This document shows positions 1 through 8,479 of a stretch of 64,000 nt of DNA, piece after piece (position 1 is the first letter of the stretch; each line of letters begins with the position of its first letter). The DNA comes from Photobacterium rosenbergii (lineage in GTDB: Bacteria > Pseudomonadota > Gammaproteobacteria > Enterobacterales > Vibrionaceae): contig NZ_PYMB01000004.1 of the NCBI RefSeq assembly GCF_003026455.1, forward strand, positions 182,444-246,443, written 5' to 3'. A program made the position numbers and the translations under genes. Below the pieces are notes generated by a model, which did no database searches, was not told where the DNA came from, and worked only from the letters and a program-made list of their open reading frames with translations.

Positions 1-1338
1 GAGTGTCATGGCAATCACCGGGAAGATGATCTCTTTGCTGCCTTTCAATGCAGCGTTAAATGGTGTTTCGCCTTGTTCTATATGGCGATAGCAGTTCTCT
101 ACCACCACAATCGCATCATCGACCACCAATCCGATTGCAAGGATAATCGCAAGGATTGTCAGGACATTGATACTAAATCCAAGCAGTACCATAACCGAAA
201 ATACACCGATCACGCACACTGGGATGGTGATAATCGGTACCGAGGCAACCCGAAACGAGCCAAGGAAAAGCATGACCACAATGGAAACCAAGACAATGGC
301 CTCCACCAAGGTCGCAAACCCCTCATCGATGGCTGATTCGATGAAGTCGGCTTGGTTGTAAACCATCTTCATCTCGATCCCATCAGGGAGCTTAGTTTGC
401 ATAGATTCTATAGCGGCTTTAACCCTATCGGCGACGATAACGGGATTTTCCGTTTTGAGTGGCAGAACCTGCAGTGACATGGCCTGGTTACCATTGACGG
501 TAAGCAAACTTGGGGTCAGGCTTTCTTCACCCATGACAACATCGGCAATATCTTTGACCCGAATGATCTGGCCATTATCAACCCGGATGACGAGATCTTG
601 CACATCTTGCAATGAAGTCACCTGGCTAACTGGGTTGATAGAAAAGTCCCGAGCTTCACCTTTGATGGTACCGGCAGTGAAGGTACTGTTGTAAGTACTC
701 AATGTGCCAACGACATCAGCGGTTTTGATGTTAAGCGCTTTCATGCGCTCCGGCTTAAGCCACACTCTTACCGCTTTTGATGAGCCACCATACGGGCCCC
801 ACACACTGCCTACACCTTGAATGTGACGAAATTGCGGTACAAGTTGCTGGCTGATGTAGTCATACATCTCCTGCTGCTCAAGGCCACCGGTATTGACGAA
901 GGTGATGACATTACTGGTGGTGCTGGTGTCTGATGAGTTATCCGTTACTGTCGGCTTGTCAGTCATACTCGGCGGAAAATCACCAATCGCCTCAACACTG
1001 CTGCGTAATTTGTTCATCAGGTTGGTGTACTCAACATCATCAACATCGTCGCTGAAGTTGATTTTCAGGGTACAGCTGCCCTCGACACAGTCGGTGGTCA
1101 TGGTGTCGACGCTATCAAGCCCGGTTGCGGCGTCGATAAGTTTATCGGCGACATTTCGCGACATGAACTCGGCGCTGGCACCTGTGATATTGGCACTGAC
1201 GGTTGCCGTGGCTGTCTGATGCTCTGGGAAGTATTGGATAGCTAGCTTTTGGAATGACAAGATCCCCAGAAGCACAACGGCAATACTCAATACAGAAGCA
1301 AAAACGGGGTGGCGGATACAGACTTCAGGCAAGCGCAT
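1..1338 (-). CDS. RND-family efflux pump inner-membrane permease (N-terminal part, truncated by window edge)
   Basis: Reading the minus strand from an ATG at 1338 gives 446 uninterrupted codons running off the window. It starts MRLPEVCIRHPVFASVLSIA, the usual N-terminal amphipathic helix plus first membrane helix of HAE1-type RND pumps. A large periplasmic porter domain follows. Near the window edge VVDDAIVVVENCYRH carries the paired Asp of the proton-relay helix TM4. The family exports drugs, bile salts or detergents by proton antiport through an adaptor and a TolC-like channel. The ATG overlaps the adaptor stop codon by one base (TAATG), so the two genes are translationally coupled. About 590 residues are missing beyond the window. 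Substrate and Vex/Vme subgroup cannot be decided from this part. Confidence 0.93.
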   Translation of the reverse strand, partial: MRLPEVCIRHPVFASVLSIAVVLLGILSFQKLAIQYFPEHQTATATVSANITGASAEFMSRNVADKLIDAATGLDSVDTMTTDCVEGSCTLKINFSDDVDDVEYTNLMNKLRSSVEAIGDFPPSMTDKPTVTDNSSDTSTTSNVITFVNTGGLEQQEMYDYISQQLVPQFRHIQGVGSVWGPYGGSSKAVRVWLKPERMKALNIKTADVVGTLSTYNSTFTAGTIKGEARDFSINPVSQVTSLQDVQDLVIRVDNGQIIRVKDIADVVMGEESLTPSLLTVNGNQAMSLQVLPLKTENPVIVADRVKAAIESMQTKLPDGIEMKMVYNQADFIESAIDEGFATLVEAIVLVSIVVMLFLGSFRVASVPIITIPVCVIGVFSVMVLLGFSINVLTILAIILAIGLVVDDAIVVVENCYRHIEQGETPFNAALKGSKEIIFPVIAMTL

Positions 1339-2444
1339 TATCCTGCCTCCTTATTTGTCACGTTTGCGGCGTTGTCATTCGCTTTTGATAGCGCTTTTTC
1401 AGGCTGTTGGGAGGAGAGAACATTGACAGTGCTCTCATCCGTTAGCTTTTGCTGGCCGGTGATCACCACGTGTTCCCCTTTCTTTAGGCCTTGCTTAATA
1501 ATGACGTAGCCATCATTGGTGTTGGCGCCCAGCTCGACCTGTCGGCGCTGTGGCTGGCTGCCTTCAACAACCCATAGGTAGCGCTGCTCATTGTTGGCGA
1601 GGACAGCATTCTGCGGGACAACCAATTGTGCCTTGCCCCTTTGTAGTTGCTGGCTGACATTGGCAAACATACCTGGCGCAAGCACCAGTTCTTGGTTCTC
1701 GATGGTGGCATGGACCTCGACTCGGCCTGAGCTTTCATCGACCGCTGGGGCAATGTAGTTCACTTCGCCAGTAAAGGTTTGCTCAGGAAACGCAGAAACG
1801 GAAACATTCACTGTCTGACCAATCTGCGCCATGCCAAGATCTTCTTGGCTAATGGCATAGGTGACATTGACAGGGTCTAGCTTATACAAGCTGACCAACG
1901 CGGTTGAGGCATCAATATGGCTACCGATGGAATGGGTAAATGTCGTCAGTCTGCCATCGAAAGGAGCAACAATGGTGTAGTCTTTCAAGGTTGCTTCTTG
2001 TTGACGGAAGTCAGCGGCCGCTAAATTAACTTCCTCCTGAAGCTCGTCCATGTCCTGCGGTGATAGGGCGTCTGGTTGTTTGGCGAGTAGGTCACGGGTA
2101 CGCTGTAATTTGGTCTTAGCCAAGTTGAGGGTACTGCGGGCTTTATCCAGATCCGCTTTGGCTTTGGTGCTGTCGAGTTCAGCGATGACGTCACCTTTTT
2201 TAACGGCATCGCCATCGTTGAAGGCGATCTTTTCAATTTTGGCACCGGCACTGAAAGTCAGGTTGGCGTTATCAAGTGCGGTGATTTTGCCTACTTCCTC
2301 TATCTTCTGGGCAATGCTTCGGGTGGACACAGGCTCCACGGTAACCGGAATCGCTGAGGGCTCAACATCATTGGCCATCACCATCGCGGGGGCTAGGCAA
2401 AGGAAAGAAGTGGCAATCGTCTTGCAGGCTGAATATCTGGTCAT
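1338..2444 (-). CDS. RND efflux periplasmic adaptor (membrane fusion protein)
   Basis: A 368-residue secreted adaptor that bridges the RND permease to the outer-membrane channel. The N-terminus (about 1-24, ending AMVMAN) is a signal peptide with no lipobox cysteine. Half of the lipoyl domain is seen near residues 55-95 (IEKIAFNDGDAVKKGDVIAELD). An alpha-helical hairpin rich in Lys, Ala and Gln follows (about 95-150), then the second lipoyl half (YTIVAPFDGRLTTFTHSIGS), a beta-barrel and a membrane-proximal domain. It is the first gene of the pair; no regulator or outer-membrane factor is encoded next to it, so a housekeeping TolC is the likely partner (inference). The C-terminal 25 residues are a low-complexity polar tail. 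Confidence 0.92.
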   Translation of the reverse strand: MTRYSACKTIATSFLCLAPAMVMANDVEPSAIPVTVEPVSTRSIAQKIEEVGKITALDNANLTFSAGAKIEKIAFNDGDAVKKGDVIAELDSTKAKADLDKARSTLNLAKTKLQRTRDLLAKQPDALSPQDMDELQEEVNLAAADFRQQEATLKDYTIVAPFDGRLTTFTHSIGSHIDASTALVSLYKLDPVNVTYAISQEDLGMAQIGQTVNVSVSAFPEQTFTGEVNYIAPAVDESSGRVEVHATIENQELVLAPGMFANVSQQLQRGKAQLVVPQNAVLANNEQRYLWVVEGSQPQRRQVELGANTNDGYVIIKQGLKKGEHVVITGQQKLTDESTVNVLSSQQPEKALSKANDNAANVTNKEAG

Positions 2445-2611
2445 AGGAGTATCTTCTTGCTGAATACTCCCGCATTTTTACTTTCATCTGTTCATGGAAT
2501 TGTCAGAAAAGCGTCAATCAAGCCTATGAAATACCTATATTTTATATTTTTTATGGCTTTTTAGAATGGCTCAGAAAGGCAATTCAGTGGTAAGACTAAA
2601 AGCTAGAGGCG

Positions 2612-2640
2612 AAAAAAAACGCCTGCCAAAGCAGACGTTT
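2612..2640 (-). terminator. Rho-independent terminator of sodB
   Basis: On the minus strand a 9-bp stem (AACGTCTGC / GCAGGCGTT, one G-U pair, loop TTTG) is followed by a run of eight T. It lies about 55 bases beyond the sodB stop. Confidence 0.85.
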
Positions 2641-2693
2641 CATTCTTATCTCAACATCATTTGATGGTGAAATAGAGGGGAATTAAAGCTCGA

Positions 2694-3278
2694 TTAAGCA
2701 GCTAGGTTCTTCGCAACGAAGTCCCAGTTAACTAGAGCCCAGAAACCGTTCATGTAGTCTGGACGTAGGTTACGGTAATCGATGTAGTAAGCGTGTTCCC
2801 ACAGGTCAACAGTTAGAAGAGGAGTAACACCTTCTTCAGTTAGTGGAGTCGCTGCGTTAGACGTGTTAACGATGTCTAGAGAGCCGTCAGCTTTCTTAAC
2901 AAGCCAAGTCCAAGAAGAACCGAAGTTGTTGATTGCAGAATCAGTGAACTTCGCTTTGAACGCGTCGAAAGAGCCGAAAGCTGCGTTGATAGCTTCAGCT
3001 ACTTCACCTGTTGGTTCGCCGCCAGCGTTTGGTGCTAGGCAGTGCCAGTAGAAAGTGTGGTTCCAGATCTGAGCTGCATTGTTGAATACGCCACCAGTTG
3101 AAGTCTTAACGATTTCTTCTAGTGATTTTTCTTCTAGCTCAGTACCTTCGATAAGACCGTTTAGCTTAACCACGTAAGTGTTGTGGTGTTTGCCGTGGTG
3201 GTACTCAAGAGTTTCCTGAGAGATGTGTGGCTCAAGAGCATTTTTTTCGTAAGGTAGAGCTGGTAGTTCGAATGCCAT
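2694..3278 (-). CDS. sodB: Superoxide dismutase [Fe]
   Basis: A 194-residue cytoplasmic enzyme that dismutates superoxide to peroxide and oxygen. Metal ligands are visible: His27 in YHHGKHH, the His of [11 protein letters not shown], and Asp and His of [11 protein letters not shown]. The Gln in AAQxWNH is typical of the iron rather than the manganese form. I start at [10 protein letters not shown] because it matches the family N-terminus and has GGAG eight bases upstream; an in-frame extension of 22 codons is not family-like. The gene is divergent from grxD, as in Vibrio cholerae. In enterics and vibrios sodB mRNA is a RyhB target under iron limitation (family knowledge, not shown here). Confidence 0.97.
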   Translation of the reverse strand: MAFELPALPYEKNALEPHISQETLEYHHGKHHNTYVVKLNGLIEGTELEEKSLEEIVKTSTGGVFNNAAQIWNHTFYWHCLAPNAGGEPTGEVAEAINAAFGSFDAFKAKFTDSAINNFGSSWTWLVKKADGSLDIVNTSNAATPLTEEGVTPLLTVDLWEHAYYIDYRNLRPDYMNGFWALVNWDFVAKNLAA

Positions 3279-3379
3279 TGCTCGATTCTCCATTTTGGTT
3301 AAGGGGCGTTTCCCTTGACATTGCTTCCAGTCGGCTAGGGCCAACTTATTATTTGAAACTGACTATTGTCACCGGATTA

Positions 3380-3397
3380 CTATACCGTGAGGTATAG
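3380..3397. promoter_or_regulatory. Operator-like palindrome between sodB and grxD
   Basis: CTATACC GTGA GGTATAG is a perfect 7-bp inverted repeat with a 4-base centre, about 100 bases upstream of the sodB start. Both arms contain TATAC/TATAG, so it could also supply a -10 element. The cognate regulator is not identifiable from the sequence. Confidence 0.4.
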
Positions 3398-3576
3398 GTC
3401 TAAATTGTGACGGTGAAATCATTTTAGCAAGTTTTTTCTTTATTAAAAGATCTGAAAGGCAAAAAGAGGTGAAAAATAATATCCTTACTTTCTTTAGGCA
3501 TTTTTTTCCTGCGCGTGACCAAGTAGAATGATGTCTGTGATAGTCAACTTATAAAGCAAAGTCGTAAGAGGAAGCT

Positions 3577-3915
3577 ATGGAAACCATCGACAAAATTAAA
3601 CAACAGATTTCTGAAAACGCAATCCTGTTGTACATGAAAGGCTCACCAAAACTGCCAAGCTGTGGTTTTTCTTCTCAGGCAGCACAAGCACTAATGGCAT
3701 GTGGTGAAAAGTTTGCTTATGTCGATATCCTGCAAAACCCTGATATCCGCGCTGAGCTTCCAGCCTACGCGCAATGGCCGACTTTCCCTCAGCTATGGAT
3801 TGAAGGTGAGCTAATCGGTGGCTGTGACATCATCATCGAGATGTTCCAGAAAGGCGAACTTCAGCCATTGATCAAAGAAGCCGCTGAGCGCCGTGACGGT
3901 GAAGCAGCAGAATAA
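3577..3915 (+). CDS. grxD: Monothiol glutaredoxin Grx4
   Basis: A 112-residue thioredoxin-fold protein with the CGFS active-site motif (Cys29), the mark of the monothiol glutaredoxins that bind and deliver [2Fe-2S] clusters with glutathione, often together with BolA proteins. The conserved WPTFPQLWI (cis-Pro loop) and GGCDII (glutathione-binding) segments are present. The start is preceded by AGAGGAAGCT, a clear ribosome-binding site. It is divergent from sodB and ends before a strong terminator. Length is the family norm. Confidence 0.96.
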   Translation: METIDKIKQQISENAILLYMKGSPKLPSCGFSSQAAQALMACGEKFAYVDILQNPDIRAELPAYAQWPTFPQLWIEGELIGGCDIIIEMFQKGELQPLIKEAAERRDGEAAE

Positions 3916-3976
3916 TCTGTTGAACGAATAGTGATTTGGTAGGCAGGTTAACACCAAGCATTACTAACGGTATTCG

Positions 3977-4016
3977 CAAAACACCTCGGGAAAGACAATT
4001 TCTCGAGGTGTTTTTG
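3977..4016. terminator. Bidirectional terminator between grxD and the hybrid kinase gene
   Basis: AAACACCTCG and CGAGGTGTTT form a long stem with T runs on both sides (TTTTTG on plus, TTTTGCG on minus). It separates the convergent grxD and kinase genes. Confidence 0.8.
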
Positions 4017-4082
4017 TATCGGCGGATCAGGCTGATTTCTAGCGCTAAGCGCATGAGTTGAGTGCCCCGCGCACAGAAGAGT

Positions 4083-7000
4083 CTACAAATGCTCACTTAA
4101 GGTTCTGAGCTCGTCTATCGCCGACAGGGCTTGCTCGATATTTTCAGCAGAGGCATAACGTTCAATTTCTGCCAGTAGCTGGGCCAGCGCTTCGCATTCC
4201 AGCATTTTGGATGCCCCCTTCATCCTATGGGCGATATCGGCAACCTGTAATTGATCGTGTTGTGCTAGGGCTGTCTCAAGTAATTGCAGGTCACGGTGAT
4301 GCGTCTCCTTGAACTCTACTATCAACTGTTCTGTTAATGCGTGGTCATCGAACATGGCTACTAGCTTTTCTCGATCAAACAAGTAATCGGCACCGCTTGG
4401 CTTTCTGGGGCTATTGGTGCCTTGCTGCTCCCCGAGTTTGTTGTTTGTTTCACTTTCACTGTTAATCTCTAGGCCATCGTAGGCAAAGCTAATTAATTCA
4501 TTGGGCTCTTCTGTATTTTCTTCAGCTGTATCAAGGCTTGCAGTGATACCACCAAACAAGGCACCAAAGTCATCAGCTAGGATGTCTGAGTCAGTGTTTA
4601 TTGTTGCCTCTGTTTCTAGAGTGGGATGAAGTTTGGTTTCAGCTGTTTTGGGTGGAAGCCATTTCTCAATCAGGGTGCTTAACTGCTCGATGGAAACAGG
4701 TTTGACGATAAAGTCACTCATTCCTGCAGCAAAGCAGCGTCCATCTTCTCCCTGAACGGCATTCGCGGTGAGGGCTATGATTGGCAACCCCTCCGCAAGG
4801 CAAGAATGAGCAAAGCTTGAGCCCACCGTTGAAGCCAGTCTTGCTGCCCTTTGCTCGTTACTTTCATCGTATTGCTCAAACTGAGTGTAGAGCTCCCGGG
4901 CATGCTGTTCCTTTTGTCGTACTGTAGTCGCCAGCGTATAGCCATCCATTTCTGGCATGTGGCAATCTGAAAGCAGTAAGCCGTAACGGTTTTGTTCTAA
5001 CGCCTGCAAGGCTTGTACGCCGTTGTCGACAATATCGGCCACTACACCCAATTTCTCCAATTGCTTGCCAATCACTTGCTGATTTATAGGGTGATCTTCG
5101 GCGACTAAAATCAATCGCCCTGACATCTCGGCGTGTTCACGACTCTCCATGACAACTTGCGTTACCGGTGACTCTAGGTGTTGGACTAAAGGGGCCACCC
5201 GCTGGGTCATCACATGGCGCAAGTTATCTGGGAACAGAGGATTGACTGACAAGCACCAGTGTTCATCCATAGGCTCTGGCGATAGCATCGGATTTTGATT
5301 AATGATGATCACCTTGGTCGTTGGTGCATTTTGCTCAAACCAAGTGGTTGGCAGTTTGAGTTGTTGCCACAACGACAGAGTCAAGAAAGCAAAGTCAGGC
5401 TTAACTCGAGCGATCTTGTTGCAAACCGTCGACGGGTTATCCAGTGTTGTAAGTTCAGTTGATAACCCTAAGTGTTCTAGGTAGCGGCAAAGCTCTTCCC
5501 GCTGGATAAAGTAACCAAATACGTTTGCTGTCTGGGTATGGAAGGCGGGTACTGATGTACCTTGTTCGTGGCTTAAAACTGGCAGCGGCAGGGTGATACT
5601 AAAGGTACTCCCTTTACCTTCCTCACTACTCAGCGCAACCGTGCCATTCATCTGCTCAATCAGCTTGTGGGCGATGGCTAAGCCCAGCCCAGTACCGCCA
5701 AATCGCCGGCTGGTGGTTTGATCTGCTTGGGCAAATGGCTGGAATAGCGCCAGTTGTTTGTCTTTGGGTATGCCAATACCGGTGTCTTTGACACTGAAAC
5801 GGATACGCTGGCAGTCCTGCCCAGCAAACTCTTCTTTGGTTGCCATGATGTCTACCGCAAGAGAAATTGTCCCTTGTTGGGTAAACTTAATCGCATTGTT
5901 GAGGAAGTTATTGAGAATTTGCTGTAGGCGAATGTCATCGACTAAGTGGCATTGGGCCAACCGTGGATCTTGCCAATAGTGGAATGCCAACGACTTTTGC
6001 TGGGCATGGATGGATTGGGGTTGGATGATCCGCGCCAGTACAGTACCTAGCTCAACCTGTTCAGGGTTGAGATCCAACTTGCCGGCTTCAATTTTGGAAA
6101 AGTCCAGCACGTCATTGACGATATGGAGCATATTTCGGGCGGATTGGGTCAGGCCGCCATGCAGGTTCTTGGTTTCTTCATTGAGTTGCTGGTCAGCCAT
6201 CAGTTCAAGCAGGCCGAGGATCCCGCTGATAGGTGTCCGTACTTCATGGCTGATGGTAGCGAGGAAATGAGATTTTGCCTCTGTTGCACTTTCAGCTTTT
6301 TGCCTTGCAGTATCTAAGGCCAATTGCTGCTGTTTGAGCAATGAGATATCGGTGATGACGGTATTCCAATAGAAACCCTTCTCCTCATGCGGAGTAATTC
6401 GGCTTTTGAATTGCACCCACATCGGTGTAGGGCTAGAACTCGCAATGGCTTGCTCATGATCCCAGTGTCCCTGCTGGCAGGCGTTGAGCATGCTTTGCTC
6501 TAGCTCTTGGATATTTTCAATTGCCATTTTATCAAGCAGCGTTTCTGGTGAACGAAATAGCTGTTCGGCAGAGACCTGCAATAGTTCGTTGATGCTTGCA
6601 CTGACAAAGGTGAACTGGAACTGTAGTGGCTTGGCGGGATCTGGCTGGATATGTTGCAGCACAATCCCGTCAAGATTATCGGCAAGGTGCTGGAGTCGTT
6701 GCTCCGCTTTTTTTGCCCTTAGCTCTGCAGCTTTACGCTGCAGGATCTCTTTGGCCATTTTCCGGTTCCAGCCAATAATGCTGGCAATGACCACGATACC
6801 CAAGGTTGAAATCAACCCTGCCCACTTAGCGACTTCAAGCGGTGCTAAACCTTCTTGGTAGTCGAAGGTGAGCCATTGGTGTTCGAGCCTTGAGTATTCC
6901 TCTGATGGAATAGAAGCCAGAGCCTTGTTGATGATATTTAATAAAATAGGGTGGCGGTAATTGATTGCAAAACTCAGCGGCAACAAGTTATCCGGCAAGA

Positions 7001-8420
7001 TCTGACCCTGCATACGGAACTGGCCGATGTAGTCACTTTGCAGCAGTGGGGAAGCATGATGGAGTGAAGTGAGGACCTGATCGACCTGTTTGGATTGCAG
7101 TGCCCGAAAAGCGGAATCTTGGTCGGGGAACGACTGCATTTCACAATCTAGACAGAGTGTTGCGAGTAAACTCTCTCCTGCTGTGCCACTGATTGTTCCT
7201 ACTTGGCTTGTTCCCTGGCTGAGTAATTGGGTGAGTGCGGGATCAGCGTTGCCAAACAGGACCCAGGGTTCATTGACATAGGGCGCCGAGAAGTGCATTT
7301 GTAGCGCGTCTTCTGGGGTTTCCGTTAAAGCCGATAACATCATGATATCGCCATTGATAAATGCTTCGCGCAACGCTTCGTATGAGGGTTTTGATACGAC
7401 TTCAAACTTCACGCCCAGCTCATTGGCAATAATCTTCAGTAGGTCGGCAGTGAGGCCAGAGTGATGGGACTGTTCGCTGATGAAATCATAAGGCGCCCAG
7501 TCGCGATGCACGCCAACAGTGATAGTAGGGTTAGCTTCGAGCCAACTTCTTTCCTCTTGGCTCAAATTGAGGTGCCCATATTGAGCAAACATATTGAGTT
7601 GGTCAGGTGTTAGCCATTGGTTATAGATAGATTTAATACTGCCAGCTTTAATGTCTTCCAAGGCAAAGTTGATCCTGTTGAGAAGCCGGTGTTTGCCTTT
7701 TGGGGTAGAAAAATGCAGGTGGTTAGTGGGTAAATCCGGCAAGATTGATAAAGTTAGCTGAGAGTCGCCCAGTTGCTTGATGAGATTAGACAAAACAACC
7801 GCATCCCCAATATACCCCTTGGCCTGTTGCTCTAAGATGCTGTTTATCGCGACTTGACTGTCTGGCACAGGGCGAAGTTGGGCCCAAGGTAGAATAGTGG
7901 GTAACAGTTCTTGCAGCGCAAACCCTTGTTCGATAGCGATGACCTCGCTGTCGAGCTCTTGGTAATGGTTGATTGGCTTATTGAGCGTAACTACACCACG
8001 ACGCAAGGAAAAAATCGGCTCACTGAACGACATGTAGCCTTGCCGGTTGGACGTTGAGGTAACCCCAGCCAGTAAATCAAGCTCTCCCGCTTTAAACGCA
8101 TTGGTGACTTCTTCAAACGTTGGGTAAAACACCACCTGATAGTCAAATTCAGCATGGTGGGAGACCTGTTTGAGGACATCCATGAGAAGCCCGCTGTAAC
8201 TATCTGGTGAGGCTACGTATCCTTCCGCCGTGATGTTTTGCTCCAAGGCGGGGCTGACAAAAATATAGGGGGGAAGGTTGAAGCCAGGAAAGCCAACCCT
8301 GACCTGAGTTTTTTGGGGGATGGTTGGTTCTTGGCTAGCGACTGTACTCAAGGAGGTTAAGGCCACCCAACAGGCTAGGAGGAAAAAAGAAAAATATCTC
8401 GCCAATGTTCTGGGCTGCAT
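4083..8420 (-). CDS. Unorthodox hybrid sensor histidine kinase, BvgS/EvgS/VieS-like
   Basis: A 1445-residue membrane kinase. Order: signal peptide (1-29), two periplasmic solute-binding-protein domains (about 38-275 and 290-535), a membrane helix (about 545-568), a PAS-like region (about 590-700), HisKA with SHEVRTPISG (His725), HATPase with NNFLNNAIKF, DTGIGIP and FGGTGLGLAI (about 830-945), a degenerate receiver-like stretch (about 965-1085), a true receiver with SDCHMPEMDG (Asp1152), and a C-terminal HPt domain with IAHRMKGAS (His1398). The full His-Asp-His relay needs an external response regulator. A GGAAG ribosome-binding site precedes the start. It lies 59 bases after the receiver-TPR gene on the same strand, so the two probably form an operon. 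The ligand is unknown; Venus-flytrap domains of this class bind small molecules or set a default active state. Confidence 0.93.
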   Translation of the reverse strand: MQPRTLARYFSFFLLACWVALTSLSTVASQEPTIPQKTQVRVGFPGFNLPPYIFVSPALEQNITAEGYVASPDSYSGLLMDVLKQVSHHAEFDYQVVFYPTFEEVTNAFKAGELDLLAGVTSTSNRQGYMSFSEPIFSLRRGVVTLNKPINHYQELDSEVIAIEQGFALQELLPTILPWAQLRPVPDSQVAINSILEQQAKGYIGDAVVLSNLIKQLGDSQLTLSILPDLPTNHLHFSTPKGKHRLLNRINFALEDIKAGSIKSIYNQWLTPDQLNMFAQYGHLNLSQEERSWLEANPTITVGVHRDWAPYDFISEQSHHSGLTADLLKIIANELGVKFEVVSKPSYEALREAFINGDIMMLSALTETPEDALQMHFSAPYVNEPWVLFGNADPALTQLLSQGTSQVGTISGTAGESLLATLCLDCEMQSFPDQDSAFRALQSKQVDQVLTSLHHASPLLQSDYIGQFRMQGQILPDNLLPLSFAINYRHPILLNIINKALASIPSEEYSRLEHQWLTFDYQEGLAPLEVAKWAGLISTLGIVVIASIIGWNRKMAKEILQRKAAELRAKKAEQRLQHLADNLDGIVLQHIQPDPAKPLQFQFTFVSASINELLQVSAEQLFRSPETLLDKMAIENIQELEQSMLNACQQGHWDHEQAIASSSPTPMWVQFKSRITPHEEKGFYWNTVITDISLLKQQQLALDTARQKAESATEAKSHFLATISHEVRTPISGILGLLELMADQQLNEETKNLHGGLTQSARNMLHIVNDVLDFSKIEAGKLDLNPEQVELGTVLARIIQPQSIHAQQKSLAFHYWQDPRLAQCHLVDDIRLQQILNNFLNNAIKFTQQGTISLAVDIMATKEEFAGQDCQRIRFSVKDTGIGIPKDKQLALFQPFAQADQTTSRRFGGTGLGLAIAHKLIEQMNGTVALSSEEGKGSTFSITLPLPVLSHEQGTSVPAFHTQTANVFGYFIQREELCRYLEHLGLSTELTTLDNPSTVCNKIARVKPDFAFLTLSLWQQLKLPTTWFEQNAPTTKVIIINQNPMLSPEPMDEHWCLSVNPLFPDNLRHVMTQRVAPLVQHLESPVTQVVMESREHAEMSGRLILVAEDHPINQQVIGKQLEKLGVVADIVDNGVQALQALEQNRYGLLLSDCHMPEMDGYTLATTVRQKEQHARELYTQFEQYDESNEQRAARLASTVGSSFAHSCLAEGLPIIALTANAVQGEDGRCFAAGMSDFIVKPVSIEQLSTLIEKWLPPKTAETKLHPTLETEATINTDSDILADDFGALFGGITASLDTAEENTEEPNELISFAYDGLEINSESETNNKLGEQQGTNSPRKPSGADYLFDREKLVAMFDDHALTEQLIVEFKETHHRDLQLLETALAQHDQLQVADIAHRMKGASKMLECEALAQLLAEIERYASAENIEQALSAIDELRTLSEHL

Positions 8421-8479
8421 ACTTTACTTCCTTGTAAAGAAATGAGCATAAGCTCGCGGGTTATGGGCTAAGCGTACAC

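Noticed and set aside
73..1219. Several plus-strand frames in the first 1.2 kb
   Set aside because: They are shadows of the truncated RND permease read on the minus strand, whose conserved motifs are continuous.
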